Of a stretch of 64,000 nucleotides of DNA, positions 43,621 to 52,513 are shown in pieces (the stretch's first letter is position 1; every line of letters begins with the position of its first letter). The position numbers and the translations under genes are program-made. This stretch comes from JAJPKK01 sp963781195 (lineage in GTDB: Bacteria; Pseudomonadota; Alphaproteobacteria; Rhizobiales; Xanthobacteraceae), in assembly GCA_963781195.1 (NCBI GenBank), contig CAWAEZ010000012.1:417738-481737 (forward strand). The letters run 5' to 3'. A model generated the notes under the pieces. That model saw only the letters and a list, made by a program, of their open reading frames with translations. It had not been told where the DNA came from and ran no database searches.

Positions 43621-44362
43621 ATGACAGAAATTCTGCGCGGCCATCTCGCCGACTTCGATCCGCATTTCTGGACGTCGGTCGTCGAAATCATCTGGATCAA
43701 CGTCCTGTTGTCGGGCGACAATGCGATCGTGATCGCGCTCGCCTGTCGAAACCTCGCGCCGAAGCAGCGCCTGATGGGCATGGCGCTCGGAACGGCGGCG
43801 GCGATCGTGTTGCGGCTCGCCTTTGCCAGCGTCGTCTCGAGCCTTCTGGTGATCCCCTACCTCAAGATCATCGGCGGCGCCGCTCTGCTGTGGATTGCGA
43901 CCAAGCTCCTGGTCAACGAAGCGAACGCGAGCGTGCCGGTGGCGCAGCCGTCCGGATCCCTGATGGAGGCGGTGAGGGCGATCGCGATCGCCGACGTGGT
44001 GATGAGTTCTCGACAACGTCATCGCCGTGGTGGCGGCGGCTGACGGTAATTTCTCGCTCCTGGTGTTCGGCCTCGGCATGAGCATTCCGGCGATTGTGGC
44101 CGGAGCCACCGTCATCATGGCGGTGCTGAACTATCTCCCGGTGATCGCCTGGGCCGGCGCTGCCCTGCTCGGATGGATCGCGGGAGGCGTCATCGCGTCC
44201 GACGTGGCCGTCGTCGAACGCACGGCGGCGCTCGGTGCGGCGACCCAGGAGCACATCAGCCTTACCTGTTCGATCGTCGGCATGCTGGTCACGCTGCTTG
44301 CCGCCTCGTTGTGGCGGGCGCGCCAGGCCCATGTCGTGGGCGAGCAGTCCCCGGGCAATTGA
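43621..44362 (+). pseudogene. TerC/YjbE-family membrane protein broken by one inserted base
   Basis: The N-terminal half (MTEILRGHLADFDPHFW, then WINVLLSGDNAIVIALACRNL) and the C-terminal half (GLGMSIPAIVAGATVIMAVL, GWIAGGVIASD) both match TerC-family integral membrane proteins. The halves are in different frames. At 44003-44012 the sequence reads ATG AGT T CTC GAC AAC. Dropping one T at 44007/44008 restores IADVVMSLDNVIAVVAAADGN, the second conserved SxDN motif. As read, the first frame stops after SSRQRHRRGGGG at 44043. Family members bear on metal, chiefly manganese or tellurite, homeostasis. Confidence 0.85.
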
Positions 44363-44551
44363 GATTTGCATGCGGCGCGGCCTTCCAATCGCCTGCGAAG
44401 AAATGCCGCAAGGGCGGATAGGTAGTTCCCCCTAGGGTCGGAACCGGACGTCACCAAATCGCCAAGCATGTTAGTATCCAGGTGAAACGCCCCAGGGGTC
44501 GAAGCCTCGTGGGCGTCTGCACTTGCCATCATGTGAAGCCCAATCGTGACG

Positions 44552-46267
44552 ATGCGCCCGTTCAGTCCTCCATCGGGGCGGTTTCTTTCGCCGGCCCGGT
44601 TTCGGCGCCTGCCGGAAGAGCGGATCCTGCGGGCAATCGACGCGTCGGGAGAGCGATCGCAGGCGATCGTGCTGCGCCTGCGAGCGCTCCCCGAGGCCGT
44701 GATCGCGCTGGCCTATCTCACCGGCTACGTGCTGCTCGACTGGGTGAGCTTCGTTCATCCGTTCGCGCCGTTCGGAATCACGCCGTGGAATCCGGGCACC
44801 GGCCTGAGCTTCGCCGCGGTTCTGCTGTTCGGCCGGAGGATGCTGCCGTACCTGTTCCTCGCCCCGCTGCTGTCGGAGCTCGTCAACCTGCCGGCGCCGC
44901 TGCCGACCGGCGTGGCGCTCGCGTCCGCGGTCGCCATCGGCGGCGGATACAGCCTGGCTTCGTTGTTCCTGCTGCGTCCGGCGCTTCGCTTCGATCCGTC
45001 GCTGCAGTCGCTGCGTGATCTTGCCCTACTCATGCTCGCCGCCGTCGTCAGCGCCGGGCTGGTTGCGCTGAGCTACGTCGGCATCGTGATCGTGGCGGGG
45101 CTGCTCCCGCCCAAGGATGTGATGACGGCGACGGTTCTCTATTGGGTCGGCGACGTCATCGGCGTCGCCGTCATCACCCCGTTCGCGCTCATCGCGCTGA
45201 CGCGGCCGGCGATGCCACGCCTCACGCGCGAGGCCGCGCTGCAGATCGCCGCCATCGCGGCAGCTCTCGCGCTGATCTTCGGTCTCGCGCAGGAGCAGCA
45301 GTATCAGCTGTTCTATCTGCTGTTTCTGCCGGTCGTGTGGATGGCGGTGCGGACCGGGATCGAAGGCGTCAGCTGCGGCATCCTTTTGACTCAGCTCGGC
45401 CTCATCGCGGGTGTGGAGCTGTTTCGTGATGATTCCCAGGACTTGATGGCGTTTCAGGTCCTGATGCTGGTTCTCTCGGTTACCGGACTCGTCGCCGGCG
45501 AACTCGTGTCCGAGAGCCGCCGCACCGAGGCGCAACTGCGCCTGCACCGCGAATCGCTGGGACAGGTGGCGCGGCTCGGCAACCTGGGTGAGCTCGCCGC
45601 CGCGGTGGCGCATGAGATCAACCAGCCGCTCGCCGCCGCGGGCACCTACACCCGGCTCGTCAACGACGCGCTGCGCGACGGCTCCGGCGATCCCGCGATG
45701 CTGGCGGCGACGGCGGAGAAGGCCGCCGCGCAGATCGAACGTGCCGCGGAGGTGGTGCGGCGATTGCGTGCGCTGGTTCGCCTCGACCGCAGCAGCCGCA
45801 CGCCCTGCAGCGTCGAACGCATCGTCAGGGAAACCATCGCCCTGTGCCAGCCGGCACTCGACCAGAGCCACATCACCGTCCGTGTCGGTATCGATCCCGC
45901 GCTTCCGCTCGTCACGGCGGATGCGCTCCAGATCGGGCAGACGCTGCTCAACCTGATGCGGAACGCCATCGAGGCGATCGTGGCAGGCCGGCGTGGCGAG
46001 GGCCTGATCGCTATCGAGGCGATGCCGGGCCACGCCGGCGATGTCGAGGTCCGCGTCGCCGACAGCGGCCCGGGATTTCCGCCGGACTTCGCCGACGATC
46101 CGTTCCTTCCGCTGACGTCGCGCAAGGCCGACGGTCTCGGCATCGGCCTGTCGCTGTGCCGGTCGATCGTCGAAGCCCATGGCGGGCGGCTCTGGCTCGA
46201 TCGCAACGGCGCGGGAGCCGACGTCCGTTTCACGCTTCCCGCCGCGGAGGAATTGCAGCATGGCTGA
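44552..46267 (+). CDS. membrane sensor histidine kinase with MASE1 domain
   Basis: The product is 571 residues from ATG 44552; GTG 44546 is an alternative. Residues about 40-320 form a MASE1 sensor with about eight membrane segments (WNPGTGLSFAAVLLFGRRMLPYLFLAPLL). The HisKA domain has the phospho-acceptor His354 in AAVAHEINQPLAAAGTY. The HATPase domain has NLMRNAIEAI (N box), DSGPGFPPDF (G1) and GLGIGLSLC (G2). The stop overlaps the following response regulator start by eight bases, so they form a two-component pair. The signal is unknown. Confidence 0.93.
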   Translation: MRPFSPPSGRFLSPARFRRLPEERILRAIDASGERSQAIVLRLRALPEAVIALAYLTGYVLLDWVSFVHPFAPFGITPWNPGTGLSFAAVLLFGRRMLPYLFLAPLLSELVNLPAPLPTGVALASAVAIGGGYSLASLFLLRPALRFDPSLQSLRDLALLMLAAVVSAGLVALSYVGIVIVAGLLPPKDVMTATVLYWVGDVIGVAVITPFALIALTRPAMPRLTREAALQIAAIAAALALIFGLAQEQQYQLFYLLFLPVVWMAVRTGIEGVSCGILLTQLGLIAGVELFRDDSQDLMAFQVLMLVLSVTGLVAGELVSESRRTEAQLRLHRESLGQVARLGNLGELAAAVAHEINQPLAAAGTYTRLVNDALRDGSGDPAMLAATAEKAAAQIERAAEVVRRLRALVRLDRSSRTPCSVERIVRETIALCQPALDQSHITVRVGIDPALPLVTADALQIGQTLLNLMRNAIEAIVAGRRGEGLIAIEAMPGHAGDVEVRVADSGPGFPPDFADDPFLPLTSRKADGLGIGLSLCRSIVEAHGGRLWLDRNGAGADVRFTLPAAEELQHG

Positions 46268-46877
46268 TGTAATCCGTCTTGCTCTGATCGACGACGACGC
46301 GGCGGTGCGCGATGCGCTGCAGCTTTATTTTGCGCGCCACGATGTGAGCGTCACCTGCTTTCACGGTGCCGACCAATATCTCGCGGCCGTCGATGCCTTC
46401 GACCCGTTCGACTGCGTGGTGACCGACGTCCGCATGCCCGGAATATCCGGGCTCGATCTCGTGCGCCGGCTTGCCGAGCGCGGTTCGTCCTGTCCGATCA
46501 TCCTCATCACCGGGCACGGCGATGTCGAGATGGCCGTCTCTGCGGTGAAGTCCGGTGCTTTCGATTTCATCGAGAAGCCGTTCGACGAACGCCGCCTGCT
46601 GGCGAGCATCCGCGACGCGGTGGAGAAGGGGCGGCGCCACGCCGTCGACACCGCGGGGCTCGCCGGCATGCAGGCGCGGGTCCAGCTCTTGTCGGCACGG
46701 CAGCGTCAGGTGATGGAGCTGGCGGCGGCCGGCTTGTCGAACAAGGAGATCGGCGCTCGCCTCAATATCAGCCCCAAGACGGTGGAGAACCATCGCGCCT
46801 GGGTGATGGAGCGGATCGGGGCGCGCAACATCGCCGAGCTCGTGCGCATCGCCATGCAGGTCCGGATGCGGGTGTAG
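46260..46877 (+). CDS. FixJ-family response regulator
   Basis: The product is 205 residues. The receiver domain has the acidic pair DDD at 11-13, phospho-acceptor Asp56 in VVTDVRMPGISGLDLV, and the ITGHGD and FIEKPF switch motifs. The LuxR-type helix-turn-helix follows (LSARQRQVMELAAAGLSNKEIGARLNISPKTVENHRAWVMER). It is encoded overlapping the MASE1 kinase and is its likely partner. Targets are unknown. Confidence 0.95.
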   Translation: MADVIRLALIDDDAAVRDALQLYFARHDVSVTCFHGADQYLAAVDAFDPFDCVVTDVRMPGISGLDLVRRLAERGSSCPIILITGHGDVEMAVSAVKSGAFDFIEKPFDERRLLASIRDAVEKGRRHAVDTAGLAGMQARVQLLSARQRQVMELAAAGLSNKEIGARLNISPKTVENHRAWVMERIGARNIAELVRIAMQVRMRV

Positions 46878-46916
46878 TCGCCGCGGGCACAGCGGCGAAC
46901 GTCGGCCGGCCCGGCC

Positions 46917-47792
46917 TTACTTCTGGCATACCGGGCAGAAGAACGTCGAGCGGCCGTTCTGCACGATGCGCTTGACCGTCCCGGTGCATTCCGGCGTGAC
47001 GCAGGGTTCGCCCTCGCGGTCGTAGGCGCGGAAGTGGTGCTGGAAATAACCGAGCTCGCCATCGGTCTGGCGGTGGTCGCGCAGCGACGAGCCGCCGGCC
47101 TTGATGGCGGCGTTGAGCACCGTCTTGATGGCGTCGACGAGAGCGACCGCCCGCGCGTTGGGCGCGCCGCGGGTCGCGATGGTCGAGGCGCGGCGGCGCG
47201 GTGACAGGCGCGCCCGATGCAGCGCCTCGCACACATAGATGTTGCCGAGGCCCGCGACGACGGTCTGGTCGAGCAGCGCCGCCTTCAGGCTCGTCTTGCG
47301 GCCGGCACAGGCCTTCGCCAGCAGCGTCGCGTCGAACGCGTTGCCGAGCGGTTCCGGACCGATCTCGCGAATCAGCGGATGATGCGAAAGCTCGGCCCGC
47401 GGCACCAGAAGCATGAGGCCGAACCGGCGCGGATCGTTGAACGTCACCGTCGCGCCCGACGACAGGTGGAACACGACATGGTCATGGGCGGCAGCCGCGG
47501 CGCGCGGGTGGTGGAAGGCGCCCGGCGTGCCGCCGGGGTCGTGGCCGACCCGGAACGAGCCGGACATGCCGAGATGCATCAGCAGCACGTCGCCGGTGGA
47601 AAGATCGACGGTGAGATATTTGGCGCGACGCCCGAGGCCGGTGACGGTGCTGCCTTCGACCCGCCTGGCGAAATCCGCCGGCAACGGCCGCCGCAGGTCG
47701 GGGCGCCGGGCCTCCAGCTTGACGATGCGGGCGCCCTCCATCACCGGCTGGAGTCCGCGCCGCACGGTTTCGACCTCGGGAAGCTCGGGCAC
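46917..47792 (-). CDS. mutM: formamidopyrimidine-DNA glycosylase
   Basis: The product is 291 residues from GTG 47792; this start is required because the catalytic residues are Pro2 and Glu3 of (M)PELPEVETVRRGL. The enzyme removes 8-oxoguanine and other oxidised bases. The LGRRAKYL lysine loop, the helix-two-turn-helix and the C-terminal zinc finger (CVTPEC...CPVC) are intact. It is divergent from ubiE, the usual arrangement in alphaproteobacteria. Confidence 0.97.
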   Translation of the reverse strand: MPELPEVETVRRGLQPVMEGARIVKLEARRPDLRRPLPADFARRVEGSTVTGLGRRAKYLTVDLSTGDVLLMHLGMSGSFRVGHDPGGTPGAFHHPRAAAAAHDHVVFHLSSGATVTFNDPRRFGLMLLVPRAELSHHPLIREIGPEPLGNAFDATLLAKACAGRKTSLKAALLDQTVVAGLGNIYVCEALHRARLSPRRRASTIATRGAPNARAVALVDAIKTVLNAAIKAGGSSLRDHRQTDGELGYFQHHFRAYDREGEPCVTPECTGTVKRIVQNGRSTFFCPVCQK

Positions 47793-47990
47793 GCACCTGT
47801 TCCTGTCACGCCGCGGGACCCGCCACGTTGAATTTCCAGGCGCCGATTTGCAATGGGGACCTGGTGGCATGGCCCGATTGTCCCGGCAGCCGGGCTCGCA
47901 AGCGGGGAGCTGCATTGCGGCGCAGCCGGGGGGATTCGATGGCGCCTCGTGATCACCCGGGCTATGGTCCGGCCAACCAGAGGGCTTTCC

Positions 47991-48761
47991 ATGCCGGACA
48001 CCGGCGAAACTCATTTCGGCTTCCAGACCGTCGATCTCGCGCGCAAGCAGGCGATGGTGGATGAGGTCTTCCATCGGGTCGCGCGGCGTTACGACCTGAT
48101 GAACGATCTCATGTCCGCGGGGCTTCATCGCACCTGGAAGAATGCGATGGTGTCCATGCTCAACCCGCCGCGCACGGGCCGCTACGCGGTGGCCGACATC
48201 GCCGGCGGCACCGGCGACGTCGCCTTCAGGATCGCCGAGGCGGGCGGCCCCGGCACCACCGTGACGGTCTGCGACATCAATCCCGACATGCTCGCCGTGG
48301 GGCAGGAGCGCGCCCGGGAGCGCCGGCAGATTCCGGGCCATCATCCCGGGCTCGTCACCTTCGCCGCGGGCAACGCCGAAGCGCTGCCGTTCGAAGATCG
48401 CAGCCTCGACGCCTGCACCATCGCGTTCGGCATCCGCAACGTTCCGCGCATCGATGCCGCGCTGCGCGAGTTCTACCGCGTGCTGCGGCCCGGCGGACGC
48501 TTCGTCTGTCTCGAATTTTCCACGGTCGACGTGCCCGGTCTCGACGCCCTCTACGATCTCTATTCGTTCAACGTCATCCCGGCGCTCGGCCGCGCGGTGG
48601 CGGGCGATGGCGAATCCTACCGCTATCTCGTCGAATCGATCCGGCGCTTCCCGCGTCCCCAGGTTTTTGCGGAGATGATCTCCGCTGCCGGTTTCCGCCG
48701 TGTCAGCCACCGGCTCCTCACCGGCGGCGTGGTGGCGCTGCATTCGGCCTGGCGTCTGTGA
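47991..48761 (+). CDS. ubiE: ubiquinone/menaquinone C-methyltransferase UbiE
   Basis: The product is 256 residues. It methylates a benzoquinol intermediate with S-adenosylmethionine. Motifs: HFGFQTVDLARKQAMVDEVFHRVARRYDLMND, the SAM site DIAGGTGDVAF, CTIAFGIRNV and the C-terminal YRYLVESIRRFP. ubiB follows 19 bases later, forming a ubiquinone-synthesis unit. Confidence 0.97.
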   Translation: MPDTGETHFGFQTVDLARKQAMVDEVFHRVARRYDLMNDLMSAGLHRTWKNAMVSMLNPPRTGRYAVADIAGGTGDVAFRIAEAGGPGTTVTVCDINPDMLAVGQERARERRQIPGHHPGLVTFAAGNAEALPFEDRSLDACTIAFGIRNVPRIDAALREFYRVLRPGGRFVCLEFSTVDVPGLDALYDLYSFNVIPALGRAVAGDGESYRYLVESIRRFPRPQVFAEMISAAGFRRVSHRLLTGGVVALHSAWRL

Positions 48762-48780
48762 AACGTTCCTGCGTGCAGCC

Positions 48781-50343
48781 GTGATCGCCGCCCTCTCCCA
48801 CCTTTTCCGCCTCTGCCGGGCGGGCTTCGTCTTCGCGCGCGAAGGGGTGTTCGGCCTGGTCGATCCGGCCCCGCTGCCGGCTCCGGCCCGGCTCGCCGTG
48901 CGCCTCGCCCGCCTGATCGAGCGCCGCTCCGGCGGCTCCGGTGCTTACCGGCTTTCCGCGGCGCTCACCACGCTCGGCCCCTCCTACGTCAAGCTCGGCC
49001 AGTTCCTGGCGACGCGGCCCGATGTCGTCGGCCCGGTGATCGCCCGCGACCTCGAGAGCCTGCAGGACAAGATGCCGCCGTTCCCGCAGGCGGTGGCGGA
49101 GGCCTCCGTCGAAGCGGCGTTCGACCGCAAGCTCGCCGACGTGTTCGTCGAATTCAGCACGCCGGTGGCGGCCGCTTCGATCGCCCAGGTGCATCGCGCC
49201 CGGACCGCGCAGGGGCGCCGCGTCGTCGCCGTCAAAGTGCTGCGGCCGGGGGTCGACCACCGCTTCGCCGCCGATCTCGGCGCCTTCCGCTTCGTCGCCC
49301 GCAATGCCGAGGCGCTTTCGGCCGAGGCGCGCCGGCTCCGACTGATCGAGGTCGTTGATACGCTTGCCCGCTCGGTCACCATGGAGATGGATTTCCGCCT
49401 CGAGGCGGCGGCGCTCTCGGAGATGGCGGACAACACGCGGGAGGATCCCGATTTCCGCGTGCCGGACGTCGACTGGACGCTGACCGCGCGCAACGTGCTG
49501 ACCCTGGAATGGATCGACGGCACGCCGCTCAACGATCGCGCAGCGCTGGTCGCCAAGGGCTACGACCTGCCGCTGCTCGGCCGCGCGGTGATCCGGAGCT
49601 TCCTGCGTCACGCGCTGCGCGACGGTTTCTTCCACGCCGACATGCACCCCGGCAACCTGTTCGTCGATGCCGATGCCCGGCTGGTCGCCGTCGATTTCGG
49701 CATCATGGGGCGGCTTGGCGCCAAGGAACGGCGGTTTCTCGCCGAGATCCTGCTCGGCTTCATCACCCGCGACTACCGTCGTACCGCGGAGGTGCATTTC
49801 GAGGCCGGCTACGTACCCTCGCACCATACGGTCGAGAGCTTCGCCCAGGCGATCCGCGCCATCGGCGAGCCGATCCACAACCGCACCGCCGAAGACATCT
49901 CGATGGCGAAGCTGCTGACGCTGCTGTTCGAAGTGACGGGACTGTTCGACATGCGCACCCGCCCCGAGCTCCTGCTCCTGCAGAAGACGATGGTGGTCGT
50001 CGAAGGCGTCGCGCGCATGCTCGATCCCCGGATCGACATATGGACCACCGCCGAGCCGGTGGTGCGCGAGTGGATCGGGCGCAATCTCGGGCCGGCCGGG
50101 CGGCTCGAAGGGGCGGCCCAGGGCGCCGGCGAGATCGGCCGGTTCCTGTCCGGTATCCCCGGTCTGCTCACCCGCGGCGCACGGATCGCCGGCCAGCTCG
50201 ACGAAGCGACCCGGGACGGTCTTGCCCTCTCGCCGCAGACCGTGGCTGCCATCGGCGCCGCCGAAGCCCGCCGGGCGCGCTGGCAGACCGCCGCCCTGTG
50301 GGTCATCGCGGCGTTGCTGGCGTGGAACATTTTCATCGGCTGA
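48781..50343 (+). CDS. ubiB: ubiquinone biosynthesis protein UbiB, atypical kinase
   Basis: The product is 520 residues from GTG 48781. UbiB/ADCK landmarks are LGPSYVKLGQFLATRPD (KxGQ motif), PVAAASIAQVHRA (Ala-rich loop), VVAVKVLRPGV, HADMHPGNLFVD and VAVDFGIMGRLG. A hydrophobic C-terminal segment (TAALWVIAALLAWNIFI) anchors it to the membrane. It supports coenzyme Q synthesis by ATP-driven handling of lipid precursors. coaBC, the gene that often follows ubiB in relatives, is not here; an unknown gene follows instead. Confidence 0.96.
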   Translation: MIAALSHLFRLCRAGFVFAREGVFGLVDPAPLPAPARLAVRLARLIERRSGGSGAYRLSAALTTLGPSYVKLGQFLATRPDVVGPVIARDLESLQDKMPPFPQAVAEASVEAAFDRKLADVFVEFSTPVAAASIAQVHRARTAQGRRVVAVKVLRPGVDHRFAADLGAFRFVARNAEALSAEARRLRLIEVVDTLARSVTMEMDFRLEAAALSEMADNTREDPDFRVPDVDWTLTARNVLTLEWIDGTPLNDRAALVAKGYDLPLLGRAVIRSFLRHALRDGFFHADMHPGNLFVDADARLVAVDFGIMGRLGAKERRFLAEILLGFITRDYRRTAEVHFEAGYVPSHHTVESFAQAIRAIGEPIHNRTAEDISMAKLLTLLFEVTGLFDMRTRPELLLLQKTMVVVEGVARMLDPRIDIWTTAEPVVREWIGRNLGPAGRLEGAAQGAGEIGRFLSGIPGLLTRGARIAGQLDEATRDGLALSPQTVAAIGAAEARRARWQTAALWVIAALLAWNIFIG

Positions 50344-50460
50344 CCGCCGAAATCATGTCCCATTTCGGGCCGACAGTCGGCGTTCGAGGCGAACGGCAAT
50401 TGGCACGCCACGGCGCCATCCGTTATGTTTGGAGTCAACTTCATCACGAAACCGGCCAGC

Positions 50461-52413
50461 ATGGCGGATTACTACTCGGCTCTGACGCGAAAGATTCAGC
50501 AGATTCACGACGATCCCGCCAAGCTGCGCGAGGTCGTCTACGAAGCCGCGCGCCTGGCCCTGCGCTGGCAGGTGCACGAACAAAGCTCGACCATGAGTCT
50601 CGTCGAGACCAAGCGCCACATCCTCGACCTCGATGAGGCGATTGCGCGCCTGGAGGCGGAAGCCGCCGCGAGAATGCCGGCGGATGCCATCGCGGCGCAG
50701 CCCGTGCCGCCGAACGAGAGCAGCGCTGCGGCCATCGACGCCGAATGTGAGGACGTCCGTGCCGAGCCCGCCCGGCAGGATCGGACCGAGCCCCTCCCTA
50801 TCGAGCGCCTCCCTGTCGCGCTTGTCGCGACCGAAGCCCTCTCGTCTGAAGCCCTTCCGTCTGAAGCCCTCCCTTCCCGCTTGGCTCCGTCCGGCGCGGC
50901 CCCCTCCGAGGTGAGCCCGGTCGGCCTGGCCCCGCCCGCGGTGGGTCCGGTCGACAACGGCCATGCCGGCGATACCGAAGCTGGCGAGCCCTTGCTCGTG
51001 GCCGCCCGCGATGCGCCCGCGATCGCAGGTCCCGCACCCGTGCCCGGCACCACGAGCGCAAAGTCGCGCGGCGTCGATATGGCCGAGCCCAGGGGCCGAC
51101 GAATCCGCGACCGGCCGATCGATCTCGACCATGCGGTCGACCTCGGCCGGCCCGTCGACCTCGACCTCGAGTCCGGGCGGTCGTTCGAGCCCGGCCGGCC
51201 GATCGATCTCGACCAGGCGGTCGACCTCGGCCGGCCCGTCGACCTCGACGAGGCGACAGCCGCCGCGCCCGCCGAGCCGGTGCGCCCGCAGCCGGCCGAA
51301 GCACGGCGGCGCGCAGGCCCCGCGCGGGGCCGCGAGCCGGTGTCGGCTCCCCAGCGTCCGAGCTACCTCGTCAATCCCGCCGACTTCGTCAATCCGGAGA
51401 TCGCCCAACGGATGGCCGCTGGCGCGCCGGCGAATGGGCGAACCGGCCCGCCCTTCGCCATAACCGCGCTGATGATTGCGCTCCAGCTCGTGGTCGCGGG
51501 GGTTGCGGTCGCGGCACTCCTCGTCGCCCTCTCGGGGCGCACCGGTCCGGCCCAGACGGCGACCGATGCGGCCCCGGTGGCGACAGCGCGCTCAGGCGCC
51601 ACCGCGCCATCGGGTTACACCATGGCCGGAGGCTCGCAGCGCGCCGCTGCGCCGCTCAAATCCGCCGCGGCTCCGTCGACCACCTCGACCACGGCCCCCC
51701 CGACCATGGCCCCCCCGGCCGCGGCCCCCTCGATCGCGGCCCCCTCGATCGCGGCCCCGTCGACCACGGCCACGCCAATCACCGCGCCGCCGCCCGCGGC
51801 GACGCCGAGCATCGGGACTTCAAGCACCGTGGCGCCGGCCGACGCGACGCCCGCCACCCTAACCGCCGGCGGGGCTTCTTTCCCGCGGCCACCCGGCTAC
51901 GGCGTCTACGCGATCGACAACGACCGGCTCACCGCGCTTGCGCAGGTGCCGACGACCCCGGTCGATTCCCGCATCAGCAGGCAGATGAAGATCACGGTCC
52001 CCAGCCGCACCCTGCTGCCACCCGGAAAGCCCGCTTTCGTGGTGTTCCGCCGTGACATCGCTTCCGGAGCGCTCGACAAAATGCCGCTGCGCATCGCGGC
52101 GCGGGTTGCGCATGGGATGAATTTCGACTCCGCGGGCCGGGCGGTCATGACGACGCCGGCCACCGACACCTGGATCATCCGCGACCAGGGCTATGATCTG
52201 CGGGCGTCGCCGGTGGAAGGCGATGCGGAGTTGGTCCGGCTCAGTCCCGACGATCCCTCATTTTCGCTTCCGGCCGGCCGCTATGAGCTCATGCTCGGCG
52301 AGCATGCCTACGACTTCGTCGTCCCCGGCGAGGTCACCGACCCCGCCCATTGCGTCGAGGGCGTCACCACGGTGCGCGGTCAAGTCTACAACGAGTGCAA
52401 GCCGGTGCTGTAG
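50461..52413 (+). CDS. large membrane-anchored protein of unknown function with internal repeats
   Basis: The product is 650 residues from ATG 50461 (MADYYSALTRKI), a start seen in several Hyphomicrobiales unknown proteins. Parts in order: an alpha-helical N-domain (1-75); a Pro/Ala/Glu/Ser region with SEALP units; two near-identical Asp/Arg/Pro-rich units RPIDLDHAVDLGRPVDLD and RPIDLDQAVDLGRPVDLD near 217-263; one membrane segment (ITALMIALQLVVAGVAVAALLVAL, about 337-360); a Pro/Ala/Ser/Thr linker with PSIA units; and a C-terminal folded domain from about 475 ending in two cysteines. I do not recognise the C-terminal domain. The order suggests a cytoplasmic head and a periplasmic domain. Confidence 0.8.
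   Translation: MADYYSALTRKIQQIHDDPAKLREVVYEAARLALRWQVHEQSSTMSLVETKRHILDLDEAIARLEAEAAARMPADAIAAQPVPPNESSAAAIDAECEDVRAEPARQDRTEPLPIERLPVALVATEALSSEALPSEALPSRLAPSGAAPSEVSPVGLAPPAVGPVDNGHAGDTEAGEPLLVAARDAPAIAGPAPVPGTTSAKSRGVDMAEPRGRRIRDRPIDLDHAVDLGRPVDLDLESGRSFEPGRPIDLDQAVDLGRPVDLDEATAAAPAEPVRPQPAEARRRAGPARGREPVSAPQRPSYLVNPADFVNPEIAQRMAAGAPANGRTGPPFAITALMIALQLVVAGVAVAALLVALSGRTGPAQTATDAAPVATARSGATAPSGYTMAGGSQRAAAPLKSAAAPSTTSTTAPPTMAPPAAAPSIAAPSIAAPSTTATPITAPPPAATPSIGTSSTVAPADATPATLTAGGASFPRPPGYGVYAIDNDRLTALAQVPTTPVDSRISRQMKITVPSRTLLPPGKPAFVVFRRDIASGALDKMPLRIAARVAHGMNFDSAGRAVMTTPATDTWIIRDQGYDLRASPVEGDAELVRLSPDDPSFSLPAGRYELMLGEHAYDFVVPGEVTDPAHCVEGVTTVRGQVYNECKPVL
51111..51249 (+). repeat. 55-bp direct repeat, 84-bp period, inside the unknown gene
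   Basis: Copies at 51111-51165 and 51195-51249 differ at a single base (ATGCGG against AGGCGG). The 84-base period keeps the frame. The repeats encode the RPIDLD...GRPVDLD units. High identity at DNA level suggests a recent duplication. Confidence 0.85.
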
Positions 52414-52513
52414 CCGGCGTTTCCCCCGCAGCGGCATATCTGAAATGCGGTGAACGCCAACGGGACCTGCGGCGGACAGTCCGCTCCGAACGTCATTTCA
52501 ACGGACGAGGTCG

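Noticed and set aside
51661..51800. Pro/Ala/Ser-coding short repeats as a CRISPR or satellite
   Set aside because: They are imperfect, in frame and without spacers; they are linker-coding repeats.
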